Below, in pieces: positions 11,245-22,155 of a stretch of 64,000 nucleotides of DNA (its first letter is position 1; every line of letters starts with the position of its first letter). The stretch covers positions 1,178,001 through 1,242,000 of the forward strand of contig WBMQ01000010.1 in assembly GCA_016630905.1 (NCBI GenBank), in the 5' to 3' direction. This DNA comes from Capillidium heterosporum. Its lineage: Eukaryota; Entomophthoromycota; Entomophthoromycetes; Entomophthorales; Capillidiaceae. The position numbers and the translations under genes are program-made. Below the pieces are notes generated by a model. That model was not told the DNA's origin, did not search any database, and saw nothing but the letters and a program-made list of their open reading frames with translations.

Positions 11245-13540
11245 CCAAAAATATTATTGTTAGTATCGAAAGCAACAACCATTCACAAGCCTTTTATACC
11301 AGTTTATTTTGATTGTGAAGCTGTTTCGATGACGAAGGCTACATGATTTTTTATTTAGTTGGACATGTTATTACTCCCTCCTGCCTTGCAAACAATTGGA
11401 AATTGGGTCACAATACATATCCATTATTCCAGCTGTCAACACTTGATACTTCAAACCAGTGTGTATATTTTGGTTCAATTTATATTTGAGTTAAAATTTG
11501 AGGATAAAGCTCATAAAAGTGAATATTTTTAAATTTCATAAATAAATATAGCACCCTAAATACTGAAGTAAGACATGTGCATTATTCTGATGTCCTGATG
11601 ATATACCTTCACTATCGGAGTACAAAGAAAATTTGCTGCCACCGATAGACATAAGAAAGATACCTCACCATCTTCCTCTGTTTTTAAATAACATCTTACC
11701 CGTTTATAATTTTCAAAACAATGATAGCAAACATTTGATATATAGAAACTCACCTGATATATCCAACAAATTCAAATCTATCGGACTCATCACTTTTAGT
11801 GCTACTTCCGTACGATCCCATTTACAACTCATGACTCTTAAACATCAGACTACAAACCTAAAATCGAGGCAATATTTGAACTTAGGTAACTTAGTCATCC
11901 ATACGGATTTTGCATATATCTGAATAAAATACTGTTATGTACTAATTATAATAGCCAATATAGTAATTTCTAACATATTTAGTGTTTGCATTTCATATTT
12001 TTTGGTTAAACATACATATATGTGTTGTATATAACGGTAAATAATTAATAAATGATATACTGCGCTCTAAAGAAATTGAAGTATTTAAGAATATTAGAAT
12101 ACCATAAAATAATGTTATAATAATGTTATATCTTTGGATTTGTAGCTATACTATTTAATATTTCGTATAAAGTAATTCCAAAGATATAATTTGAAGACAT
12201 CAGAGCTTTAAATATTTATATAGAACTATAATGCAAACCAAACCAGTCAAGGCCAAGTTTCTGCTGAAGAATATAGCGTGTCAATCTGGGTGACTTAATC
12301 ACCCATCTATCTGTATGAATAACTTGATCGATTATGACGATACATTTATGAAAACTATGTTATTTTATAATACACAGTATAACAATTAGATTATGGTTTA
12401 ATTTTTAATATGACTTTTATAAAATATACAGGCAAAAACAATCAATCCAGGCGATTAAGTCACCCAGATTGATGGATAGAAGATTAATATAACAAAGACT
12501 TCATTTGGACCTATTGGGGATAGATAAATGAAAAAATCAACGATATCCTAAAATTTAGTTTTGATGGAATGCTATGGTAAATACTAGCTCTCCAAGATTC
12601 TATTTACAAAGCTCTAGAATCAGGGTCTTAAGTCCACATATCTAATAAAATATCTAGTAAAGGAAAGCTGCTATATGTTATAACCATTTTCCCAACCCAT
12701 GTACATATGCCTTATTTTTACATTTCATTATTCTTTATTTGATTTTATCGATAGTATATATAAAACTGGGCTGAATTCGTCAACCAAATCTTTATATGTT
12801 ATCGAATAAAAAATATGTTAAAATAATAAATTCAATCAAGATGAGCTAGTAGTACTGGATATGAGCGTATTTAATGCTTCCAAGTAGGTAGATAGAACTG
12901 GCTCATGAAAGAATTACATATATAAATTTTCAATGGTATATATAGGTATATGTGCAGGAGTAGTGGCGATCACTCATCAAGTTGAAGATGAATTCTCTAT
13001 TTGAGGTATATCAAGGTAAAGCTTCGACATAGTAGATAAAAGTATAAGATTTTAACCTACCTTGCTGTAAGGAAATATTCCTAAAGCAGCAGCAGCTTCG
13101 CTTAATAACCAGAATCCAAGTTATACCTCAGACTTAGACTACTAGTCGATATTTCCCTATCAAAATTAGAAATGCTCCCTTTTTAGCAGGAATTAAGCGA
13201 TTAATTTAGTATTAACTGCTCTCCAACTCCTGCATTACTTAAGGTTGATGATGATCCCTCAGAGAAACCCGATGGATTTTGATATTAAAGATAGGTAAAC
13301 GCTAATCACCAGTACCCAGAGTATCGATTACTAAAGACGAGTAGTCTACATAAGGTATACAGTGAACTTAGAAATAGGTTAAGTAATTATTAAATAAACA
13401 TCTTAAACCATTTGGTATTTTCCTTTGCTATCGATATAGTATAGACTCACTATTATGGTATAATTTAAAACTGAAAATTAGCGTTTCTCTAAGCCAGAGT
13501 GGCACTGACCCGAACTGAACTTTAGAAGTCCATTGAATCA
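11245..13540. other. 2.3-kb AT-rich intergenic with a MITE-like element
   Basis: Apart from the promoter of GH31 copy 1 (11245-11420) and the inverted-repeat element at 12281-12472, I find no gene. A 96-codon plus-strand frame at 11633-11923 starts late in an AT-rich context and has no recognisable domain. Confidence 0.4.
12281..12472. mobile_element. Short inverted-repeat (MITE-like) element
   Basis: Two copies of TCAATCTGGGTGACTTAATC face each other, at 12281-12300 (plus) and 12453-12472 (minus), enclosing about 150 bases of very AT-rich DNA. The left end extends into GGGTGACTTAATCACCC, a hairpin with GGGTGA/TCACCC arms. The total length of 192 bp, the terminal inverted repeats and the lack of coding capacity fit a non-autonomous DNA element. 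I could not identify a convincing target-site duplication, and no second copy was seen in the window, so it could also be a regulatory or structured DNA site. Confidence 0.5.
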
Positions 13541-13813
13541 ATGAACCCGGTGATGCTCTTTAGCCTCATAGCTACGATTGGAGCATTTCTGTTTGCCAAT
13601 CACCTCTTGATCAAGCTCCAAGCACGAGCTTCCTCCTTATATAACCCCATCGTCAATTTTGTCAGCCTTTATGGAGTACTACTTACTGTTGCCTCTTGGC
13701 TGGTTCCTGTTGGTGAGTGTTCTTTGTGGACGTTTCCCAATACTTGCACTGTTTTAATATATTATTCCATTCATATACTCTTGCTTGAATCTAACTTAAA
13801 AGAGCAGTTGTAA
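13541..13813 (+). CDS. Possible short membrane protein or truncated gene
   Basis: An ATG-initiated frame of 90 codons. Its first about 60 residues contain two convincing hydrophobic segments (residues 4-22 and about 38-55), joined by a short loop with LIKLQARAS. After VPVG the sequence GGTGAGT looks like a 5' splice site, and the residues encoded beyond it lose protein character, so the real product may continue in a downstream exon that I could not find, or the gene is a fragment. I recognise no family. Its GC content is higher than the flanks. It stands alone between an AT-rich desert and GH31 copy 2. Confidence 0.3.
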   Translation: MNPVMLFSLIATIGAFLFANHLLIKLQARASSLYNPIVNFVSLYGVLLTVASWLVPVGECSLWTFPNTCTVLIYYSIHILLLESNLKEQL

Positions 13814-14178
13814 AAGAATCAAAGGCTTCAGTATCTTTGCTCTACCTTGTGCCTTAATTTAGATACATGAAAATTTGGAATACTGTGGCACGAAAGTGAG
13901 GCAAGGCGAAGTAGGAAACAACAAAAAGCTTGCCTCCTCCTACCTACAAGTTTCCTATATTGACACTGAACTGTGCTGGTATTTGAGCCTAAATAGTGCA
14001 GGCTGAGGCTGGAGATATGTTGCTACTTCATCAACAAAACCGTACTTTGATAAAAAGACCCTATATATTCGAATAGAAACTGATGATAAAGGGAAATTAA
14101 CTATACTTTAAATTTCACTACTTATCAAAAATACATTTCATTAGTATATAAACTACCTTTATTATTATATTTTATCAA
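13814..14178. other. Short intergenic region downstream of GH31 copy 2
   Basis: It contains the 3' flank of GH31 copy 2 on the minus strand. A possible 3' splice site (TTAATTTAG near 13860) follows the short membrane-protein frame, but no coding continuation is seen. Confidence 0.3.
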
Positions 14179-16351
14179 CTAACTCAAACTAACCTTGATT
14201 TTCAAATCCTTATCAGCCTCTAAGCTATCGATTTCAACAACTAAAGTCCCACCTCTCAAATCTTTGTCGAATTTGGATCTCCAACTTCCTTCAGTAACTC
14301 CGTCAACTTCAATGCTACCCTCTTTACCAACTATTAAGTTGATAGTGTAAGGTCTACCTTGAGGTTTGTCTTGATATTCACCATTGATTTTACTGACGCT
14401 GAAGGTGATGCCATCGGTTTGTGAGTTTACAGTGAAAGTCTGGGTAGTGAACTTATTGTTCTTGAATTCACGAGTTACCAGGTCATCTTCATACAAATTG
14501 AAACTGTTGCTGCCATTGATGTTGGGGGTAGTAAAAACATCGACATATAAGCGGTCACTGGGCTTGCGGTTACGGAAGGAGTTGACGTTACCCCACATAG
14601 GTATGATCGAATTAGCTTTGACAAACAATGGAATGATATCCAAAGGGGCCGGGAAGTTATTCAAAGTCTGCTGGCCCTGATAAACTTTGCCAGTCCAGTA
14701 ATCGACGAAAGAATCCTGAGGTAAATAGATACCATCGCGTTTCAACTCGTTCTTGTAGACGGGGGCGACGAGGAAGGATGGGCCAAAGAAGTATTGGTAC
14801 TTGGTAGTCTCCTTGTCGTAAGATTTAGGATCTTCAGGGGTATTCTAAAACGTGGGAACGCACAATGGGGACACCAGTCTTATGAGCTTCGTGAGACAAG
14901 GTGTAGATGTAAGGCAGGAGGCGTTCACGCAACTTCAAGTACTTGCGGTTGATGGAGGTACCTGGTTCTCCGTAGCGCCAGGGTTGCTTGTCGTAAGTAG
15001 CCCATCCTGACATGGTCATAAGAACTGGGGTAAACACCTTGTATTGTAGATCTCTGATGTAGGTGTTTGCACTACCAGAGAAAATACCATCAACATCACC
15101 AGCGACATAAACTTGAGCCGAATTACCGGACCCATGTAGGGTAGGAATATGAAATCTGATGTTTTCCCAATTACCATACTGATCACCAGTCCACTGAACG
15201 GCACATTTCTGAGAACCAGCCCAACCTTCAACTAACCAGACAAAGCCTCTGGCGTTGGAGTTGTTCTCGATACCGTCATAGGCTTCATTACAAGCTTTGA
15301 AAGCAAACTGGTACCCCGAACCTACCCACTTGACATCCAATTTACGAACACGCACACCCCACTTGCCTACTTCGGTAGGTTGGTTGGTTAAATCAGATTC
15401 AGTCCACAAACCTAAGCTTACGTTACGTTGAGCTAAAGCTTCGTTAGTCTCACCAAGTTGTTTGTACCCACAACCATAGCCATCATTGACTAGTAGCCAA
15501 CCGACTGGGATGTCGTTGTCGACGTAGCCCTGAGCTACTTTGGTAGAATCGATTAAAGTATCCTTGGGGGGACGTCCGTTGGCAGTTTTCAAATAACAAT
15601 CCGAATCACCAAGTTCTAAACCATAGATTGGAGGCATGAAAGGTCGACCAGTCAAAGCAGTAAATTTGTTGAGGATAGTCTTAGCATTACCTAGGAAGTA
15701 GTAGGCATCGAATCGATTCTCCTTGTGGATAAGACGGGGTGGGTTTGTAAAGTTGTAATTACCACCAGCAAAAGTATTACGGAATACCCCGTATCCTTTG
15801 CTTGAGAAGTAGAAGGGAGAGGGATTGGGGTTACCACCATCGTTCCAGTTATAGTTTACAGTGATGTTGATATTGGTGTCTTTGTGTTGGAACCTACCGT
15901 TTTGCATACCACCTCCAAAGAAGTATTCATCCGAGTTATACTTTAAGGTCTGCAAACTTTGGCTTGAGCTTAGGTCTAAAGGAGTCGATTCTTCGAACAG
16001 TAGCTTATCACCGTTAAACAAGGAAAATCTGAGGGGACGTTTGTTGACTAAAAGTTTGTAACTACCACTTGTCAGTTGTAAGTTTTGGTTGGTATTAGTA
16101 TCGGTAATTGGTTGAGATGTAAACCCAGTATCTTTGACGACTATAGGGATCGAAGGTTCAACGAAGTTACCGGAGGGGACGGCTTGAATACGCAGGACTT
16201 GATTGTCGATAAAACTGACTTGAAGTTTGGCTGCACCTGAGTTCAGCTGGAAAGTGTTGGGGTTGATACGGCTAAAGGTGTCTAGGTTCCCGAGCGGGGT
16301 ACCTTGGACTAGGTTCAAAGCTAGAAAGCTCAATAGAAGTTTTGATTGCAT
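14179..16351 (-). pseudogene. GH31 glycoside hydrolase copy 2, one-base frameshift
   Basis: Tandem paralogue of copy 1 with the same predicted length (723 residues) if one base is discounted. The 5' part (16351-14834) encodes the signal peptide, N-terminal sandwich and most of the barrel, including the nucleophile block RKLDVKWVG and the acid/base block QWTGDQ, and retains the Trp that is a stop in copy 1. At position 14836 there is an extra A relative to copies 1 and 3 (CTTCAGGGG against CTTCGGGG), which creates an immediate TGA after HVLEYP. The correct frame resumes and runs to 14179 through the C-terminal beta-sandwich. The product as read would lose about 220 residues, including the last barrel strands. 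The promoter contains TATATAAG near 16405. Either a recent pseudogene or a consensus error. Confidence 0.88.
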
Positions 16352-16679
16352 TCAAAGTATTGTGGCTCTTTCTGTTGAATTGAAGCTATTGTCCTTCCCA
16401 AGCCGCTTATATAGACTTTATTTCGATTGAGAAGCTTCTTTCCATCTAAAACAACTACATCAGATGACATAGCTACATAGTAGGACGTGATGGCGGTTAC
16501 TTTTTATTTGAAATCAGGTCACGATACAAAGTATAGAAGCAGCTGTCCATTCGATACCGCTAATATATGTGGTAAAAAACAAAGGTGCTGCTTCGTATGG
16601 CTACAATATCACCTTATACGACTAAAATCTTCGAAATCTAAACCTGGTTTTTATATCGTCAGTCTCACCTGATTTTTAT
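16352..16679. other. Upstream region of GH31 copy 2
   Basis: Promoter-side sequence of GH31 copy 2, with GCTTATATAGAC at about 16403-16414 as a TATA candidate some 55 bases before the ATG. The plus-strand frame at 16487-16672 is not gene-like. Confidence 0.4.
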
Positions 16680-17480
16680 CAAACTAACTAAAGCCATTCA
16701 GTTTCAAATTCAATATAAGTGGATAAGGAAAGCCTTTAATATATTTGGGAATAGCTGACGAATCGAGATTGGTGACCTTCGGTAAAGACATTAGAAGGCT
16801 AAACATAAGTTGGACAGGATTGTCACTTTTATCTGATATTTGAAGAGGTGGCAATTTCTTTGAAAATATGGAATTTGTAAACTATTGAATCGAAATGCTT
16901 AACTAAAAAGCTGTGATGCAAAATAAACTCCATTCACCAAGCTATTAAATGCATTGGCTAGCTTTTCAAAAGACAATTTATCAAAGAATTTTAACCCACA
17001 ACCCAACAAACTTAACATTAGATTAAATAGTAATTTCTGACGTCAGTTTGTAAGGATCATTTTCTTTACATGTAAGTTTTTGCAAAAATTTTCAGTCTTC
17101 ATTTAATTTCATGATGAGACATATTTTTACAGTTATCCCTGTCTGAACAAGTAACTTTAAATTAAAACAATGTTGTGAAATGTAATCTGAGTGTACCTCC
17201 TTTAAACCAACTTTGACTTTAATTCTGGACAATCAACTAACTTTTCATACCTTAGGTCGTCTATCCAATGAACTGTTGTAATTTGTAACGAAGCCCCATA
17301 GTTTAATGTAAGTTTATCCTTAATATCTTTTGCTATCCTTTTAAAATGATGAATCTTGTTGTCGCCCCAGTCTTAAGACTAAATATGTGGATAGACCTTT
17401 GCTTAGCCGCAATTGCTCTGATACCTAATTTTTCTACTTTGAACTTTTCCTGAAGCTATGTTCTAACTTTAGCTGTCTAT
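16680..17480 (-). pseudogene. Fragmentary coding relic, LRR-like
   Basis: On the minus strand several broken frames have clear protein texture. One stretch (about 17370-17205) reads through FKRIAKDIKDKLTLNYGASL and VHWIDDLRYEKLVDCPELKS before a stop. Another (about 16870-16690) contains LMFSLLMSLPKVTNLDSSAI and PLILNLKLNGFS. The periodic Leu/Asn pattern is similar to the F-box/LRR relics at 7.4-8.4 kb and 43.8-45.0 kb, so I infer a third decayed member. No start, F-box or continuous frame can be assigned, and the limits are approximate. Confidence 0.35.
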
Positions 17481-18724
17481 AGGTATTCATTTGTTTATGC
17501 ATATTAAAGTATGGGCCCGCGTTAATATCGCACTAGTTTTATATATTTATGTAAGTATTTCCTTTTGTTTATTTGTATATTTTGCTTTGTGATGAAAAAA
17601 ATTCATGCTAATTCAGAAATTGGAGCTACTTGGAGTAACTCTTCTAAAGGTTTGACAAAATATTCACATTTTTCCTGACTTTTTGACTTGAATTCCACTG
17701 ATGTTCTTTGAACCCTGTTCTAACTTTACTTTAGGTACACTGCGTTGCTCAATAAAATGTATCTGTAGCACATCTGTCCATATATTTTAAAATATCTACC
17801 TTTTAATCTTATAATTTACAACTATTTATAAGGATGCTTATATTTCAATATTAGTTTCTACAACCAATTTATTTTAAAGCCACTGGCTAAATTTCATCAT
17901 TTTTTACTATGCTGTTGAATCGATATGCTTTTACACTCATTGACTTTGGAGTTTATACTGCTTGGACAACTTTTCCAAAACTAACTTTAACAAGAAACTT
18001 AGATGAGCCCAGTCATACAAGTTGTGTAGGACAAGAACTATTTCAATATATCTACCACGAAAATGGAATCTATGAACTTTAGGTTAGTTCTACTTGTCAA
18101 TCTTCAAAATTTGATTGTATCCTTTCAGAACTCAAGTAGGAGATATCACTACTTTCAAGTTATCGACAATACAAAATATTTATTATGAGACACATATAAA
18201 TAGATGTATAGTGGTTACAATGAATGATATATTCAAATTAATAGCAAATGTTTTTAACCATTCTACACTAAACCTAGAAAAGCTAAATACAACCCAATTT
18301 TCAGCTGATAAAAGTCAGTTGGGATGGAACCACCTGATCCTCACTGCTCTTTTTGAATACCTAATGGGGCAAGCAGTCCACCTGTTAGACCATACTAAAT
18401 TTGTAGTGATCTGGATTCTATCAAAGTCGACTTAAAAATATGGTTCAAATAAACTACATTCCATTCGCACTAGTGCTACTGCTTTTAAGCTCTATCCTTT
18501 CTAATCAGCATCTGTTGGTTCAATATTTGACATTAAGTTGTCTCAGGTTTAGCATATTTTTGGAGCTTTAGATGGATTCAATAATGAACATAAGAGACTT
18601 TACTAAGTTAAATTTAATACATCATCTGAGTTGAATAAAACACTATCAAACTATATGTATTCAAAATCAAGCTGCAAATCTAGTATAATTATATCAATAA
18701 ATAAAGATGCTGTTTATTACCAAG
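17481..18724. other. AT-rich region with scattered coding-like scraps
   Basis: A 106-codon plus-strand frame (18115-18435) and short minus-strand runs near 18050-17950 have weak protein character and could belong to the same decayed locus as 16680-17480. None starts or ends convincingly. No other feature seen. Confidence 0.3.
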
Positions 18725-18967
18725 CTAGACCAACTGAGTATCGGTCTGCTCAGCATTACCAAGTACCGATATGACAAAGTTTTGCAAGAGGTCTTTCAAC
18801 AGTACATGATGGACTTCTACGTTATCAAAACTACCGTCATCCATAGCCTCCCCACCCCTACGCTCTAGGTTTTGGGCTTCGGTGTTGAAGGGCAAGGCTG
18901 CACTTTGGACTTGGAAGATGAGGATTAAAGTGCTAGTTGCAAAAAGTAAGGCGGTACTGAACTTCAT
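18725..18967 (-). CDS. Small secreted precursor (tandem pair, member A)
   Basis: 80 residues, one exon. A signal peptide (about residues 1-22, ending VQSA) is followed by a short pro-segment to the dibasic site LERR, an acidic linker, and the C-terminal block LLQNFVISVLGN. It is a clear paralogue of the gene at 19662-19898: both have IFQVQSA at the signal cleavage site, AQNL/TQNL before RR, and VLLKDLL/VLLQDLL then V-[IV]-S-[VL]-L-G-N near the end. The two genes lie in the same orientation about 930 bp apart and their upstream regions are also similar. No cysteine in the mature part. Function unknown; the C-terminal segment fits the family motif seen through 35.1 kb. Confidence 0.75.
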   Translation of the reverse strand: MKFSTALLFATSTLILIFQVQSAALPFNTEAQNLERRGGEAMDDGSFDNVEVHHVLLKDLLQNFVISVLGNAEQTDTQLV

Positions 18968-19661
18968 GGCAAAGTTTACGTGATAAGAATGCTAGTAAAT
19001 TGGGATGCTATTAGTAAGTTTACCGATTTTATGGTTGAGTACGATTTTTATATAAGCTGGCTCTGGTAGTATCCGTTTGAAAATCTTCAAATAGGTGAAA
19101 TCTAAAACTTCGATTTGTTGATGTCGGTAAGTTTAAAGTATGTTGAAGTGAAGTTTCAATATAGATAGCTATTTAGCGAATACATTTGTTGTCATTTTGA
19201 ATTTATGAAATGTAACTTTTACGTTGAAATATATTTCTTAACTCACTAAACCGTTTATTATACCAGTAGGTACAGTAAACTATCAAGTATTTGCACTGTT
19301 TTTCAATAGTATTTGATATTAAGTTATAATCAATTGTAGGTGATTTCAATTGATTTAGGTCCAACTTACTAGTTATATCTCTAATTAGTCTTGAAGAAAT
19401 GAAGATGGATTCATTACTTTTGTTTAAAATTCCATATTCAACAAGTATCTATAGGATATATTGACTATAAAAATATAGTAGATGAAAAGTGAATATTATT
19501 TCTTATGTGATTTTAGAATATGTATATAAACCATCGATTATTGAAACACCTATAGTTCTAACATACTATATATTTCATAAATCGAACAAACTATAGAAAA
19601 CAATTAAAATTCAAACTATAAGCTAAATATATAAATATAAATGCAATTTATTAATATATGG
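18968..19661. other. Spacer of the tandem precursor pair, includes promoter A
   Basis: The first about 270 bases are the promoter of member A, with a TATA candidate TTTTTATATAAG at 19045-19056. The remainder is AT-rich with no gene seen. Confidence 0.45.
19074..19095 (-). promoter_or_regulatory. Conserved upstream element, member A
   Basis: The 22-bp block beginning CGTTTGAAAATCTTCAAATA (plus-strand sense) lies 107 bases upstream of the ATG. A copy with one mismatch lies 104 bases upstream of the paralogue at 19662-19898 (20002-20023). Both sit just beyond a TATA candidate. It may be a shared activator site or simply young duplicated promoter DNA. Confidence 0.4.
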
Positions 19662-19898
19662 TTATGAGGTTTTTTCGTCAATTTGTACGGTGTTGCCAAG
19701 TAATGAAACAACGACGTTTTTCAACAGATCTTGTAACAAAACAAAGTTCTCTTCATGGTTTTCGTACTGGCTGGAATAATTTTCTCCTCTACGCATCAGG
19801 TTCTGGGTTTCAGCATCGACAGGCAAAGTAGCGCTTTGGACTTGGAATATCAAGGCTATTGTGGTGGTTGCACTTAGTAAAAGGGCACGGAACTTCAT
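19662..19898 (-). CDS. Small secreted precursor (tandem pair, member B)
   Basis: 78 residues, one exon, paralogue of the gene at 18725-18967. Signal peptide to about residue 23 (IFQVQSA), pro-segment TLPVDAETQNL, dibasic MRR, a Glu/Asn-rich linker, then LLQDLLKNVVVSLLGN and a short acidic tail. The signal peptide and C-terminal block are conserved with its sister while the linker is freely replaced, a pattern expected of precursors in which only the ends are constrained. A TATA candidate TTTATATATAC lies at about 19971-19981, some 75 bases before the ATG. Function unknown. Confidence 0.75.
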   Translation of the reverse strand: MKFRALLLSATTTIALIFQVQSATLPVDAETQNLMRRGENYSSQYENHEENFVLLQDLLKNVVVSLLGNTVQIDEKTS

Positions 19899-20540
19899 CT
19901 TATGGTTTTAAAAAGTGATGGGGATGTAAGATGCTAGTATTAAAATTGGTAAAGCTGAATGGAAGTTGGATTTATATATACTATTATATTTTGATACTGG
20001 ACGTTTGAAAATCTTTAAATAGGGATATAGTTTGTAGCTGTTGCTACCAAGTTTTTAAATATACAGAATCCTTTGGTTATCGAATTGTTGTTTTGAAATT
20101 AGAATTGCCAGCTTTACGTTGAAGGTATATTTTCCTATTTGCAAAAGTCGTTTCATTTATCTGGAGACAAGGTATCTAAGGTACAATAATTTCGGTAAAA
20201 TTGCACAGTACCTTGGTTTAATATTCTATCTCATTGCAACCAATAGTAATATATTAGGTATAAAATATCCATTAACTACTGGATACCAAACTGTAAAAAT
20301 ATCGTTGCAAGCAAAAATGCACAAATGTCGATAAATTTGCTGCACCAGTTTACAATGCCCAATATCAAAAATATTTGAACGGACAAACTTTATCAAAGGT
20401 GATCTGTTGACTTTTACCACTACAGAAATTTCAACTATGTATACAAAATAAATATCCGTACTATAATAAAAAATATACTACCTATCCTATAAATACACCT
20501 AATCCACATAAACTACCCTAACAATTGAAAAGGAATTCCA
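19899..20540. other. Divergent promoter region between two secreted genes
   Basis: It serves member B (minus) and the precursor at 20541 (plus). Besides the TATA candidate and the element at 20002-20023 nothing is recognised; short frames here are not gene-like. Confidence 0.4.
20002..20023 (-). promoter_or_regulatory. Conserved upstream element, member B
   Basis: The block beginning CGTTTGAAAATCTTTAAATA (plus-strand sense) matches 19074-19095 with one mismatch and has nearly the same distance to its ATG. See the entry for member A. Confidence 0.4.
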
Positions 20541-20768
20541 ATGAAGCTATCTAACTTGAGCCTACTTATGATCTTAGGACCAGCCATAGTCGTAGGTTTA
20601 GCTATACCCAAACATCTATCCCGTAGGGCCGGAACTGAAAACGACGATGAACCTATTGACCATAGGTACGACACTTTGAACCAGTATGACATCGCCGCCA
20701 TAAACCGAACTGCTAACAACATAAGTGTCGGTGTAGGTGGTATCCCGGTTTTGTCCAACGGAGATTAG
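20541..20768 (+). CDS. Small secreted precursor
   Basis: 75 residues, one exon. Signal peptide MKLSNLSLLMILGPAIVVG followed by LAIPKHLSRR, a dibasic site at about residues 28-29, an acidic linker with DHRYDTLNQYD, and the C-terminal block AAINRTANNISVGVGGIPVL. The NN-x-S-V-G-V-G-G string aligns with N-x-Q-V-G-L-I-G of the precursor at 30034, and the GIPVL end recalls LLGIPIL in the one at 32024. NRT and NIS are possible N-glycosylation sites. Function unknown. Confidence 0.68.
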   Translation: MKLSNLSLLMILGPAIVVGLAIPKHLSRRAGTENDDEPIDHRYDTLNQYDIAAINRTANNISVGVGGIPVLSNGD

Positions 20769-22155
20769 TTGGCTTGGAGGTTTGGTAGGATGCATTAAAA
20801 CTTTAATTAGCTATTTTTGTGTATTGTGGTGGTATTGCTTATTAAATAAATACATGGCATTATAACTACTGTAACTTTATTTCTATTTTATAGCCTATAT
20901 GTATTTATGCTTTTCGATGAAGTTTTTGAGTAGTAGTATTTTTAATACTGCCATATCCAAGTCCTTTTACATTCTACTCTATCCCTTGTCGCATTCCTAT
21001 CGAACTGATAGGCTAAAGCATATGAAGTTGACTCACTTTGGTAAAAACTTACAAATACAACCAGTTCTCGAGCCCTATGAAGCCTTTCATCCCAGTTTAC
21101 TACATTATATATAGAATGGGCAGACTTCTTAGTCTGTAAGGCAATCTACATAGCTTCATATCTATCAATATTGAAGATAAAAGAGCTAAACCAATAAATG
21201 TATATTTTCTCAAAAGCCATATTAATAAGCTTTGTCCCACTGTATCATAATAAATCTTACAAGAATCGGTATAAATCTAATCAAAAAACCTCCTTCTTTA
21301 TCAGATCCATATCCTAACTAATGTGATAACCAAATCAATCGTTATAAAAGCAGCTTAGGTCTTAAACTATCAGAATAACCAACTACATTTTGATCAGTGG
21401 ATCGGGAAAATATGCTAAATAGCCGGATTTTGTCTTGAGCTTCATCTCTAACCTTTGAGGTACCAGTAGGTGACGTAAAGTGATTAGTTTCTAAGCCATA
21501 TTAGTAGAAAAGATCTCAAGTTATTATTAAAGGGGATGGCTAGTGGAAATGTGACCTTCCTTATATTAACAGTAAAACACACCTAACAGTTGTCAGATAG
21601 CTTTTATGAGCTTAAAGTTTATCGAAATTAAACCAAGAACCTAGGGCTAGTCTAGAAGTGAATACATGGCACAACTCCAAGTATTGTTGAAGCATGTCTA
21701 AGCATACAAAGACTATACGCTGGCATTGAGTATGCAATTGACTTCCCTTATCATACCACTTCACAACAATAATATTTTGTAAAGAATTTCGAAAATCACC
21801 TGATCTCTTTCGAAAAAGTTCTTGGGACAATCACTCGTCAAAGCAGAAATAAGCTATACTCCGAAACCAATGACACTACGGTCATGAACTCATATTAAAA
21901 TGGCTAAATACCCATTACCAGAAACCGGAGATTGTAGGATTGAGAGTGGTAATTGGCGTCAAGTGTCTTCCCGCTGATGCTTCTACATATTATGACGAGC
22001 TATATTTGGATATAGGCGTCGAATTTATATATCTCTAAATCAGGTGACGAAACTCAGTCTGCAGCTACCTCTATGAAATCAAAGCCTCAAGCTTTACTAT
22101 AAATACATCTCAATCCCTACTTTTTCAACTTAACAGAAACCAGTTACGCAAGAAT
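20769..22155. other. 1.4-kb intergenic before GH31 copy 3
   Basis: No gene recognised. Short frames at 20899-21114 and 21612-21830 (minus) lack protein character. The promoter of GH31 copy 3 is at the right end, with CTATAAATAC near 22097-22106. Confidence 0.45.

Noticed and set aside
11633-11923. 96-codon plus-strand frame
   Set aside because: Superficially hydrophilic and protein-like but no domain, no conserved neighbour and an AT-biased composition.
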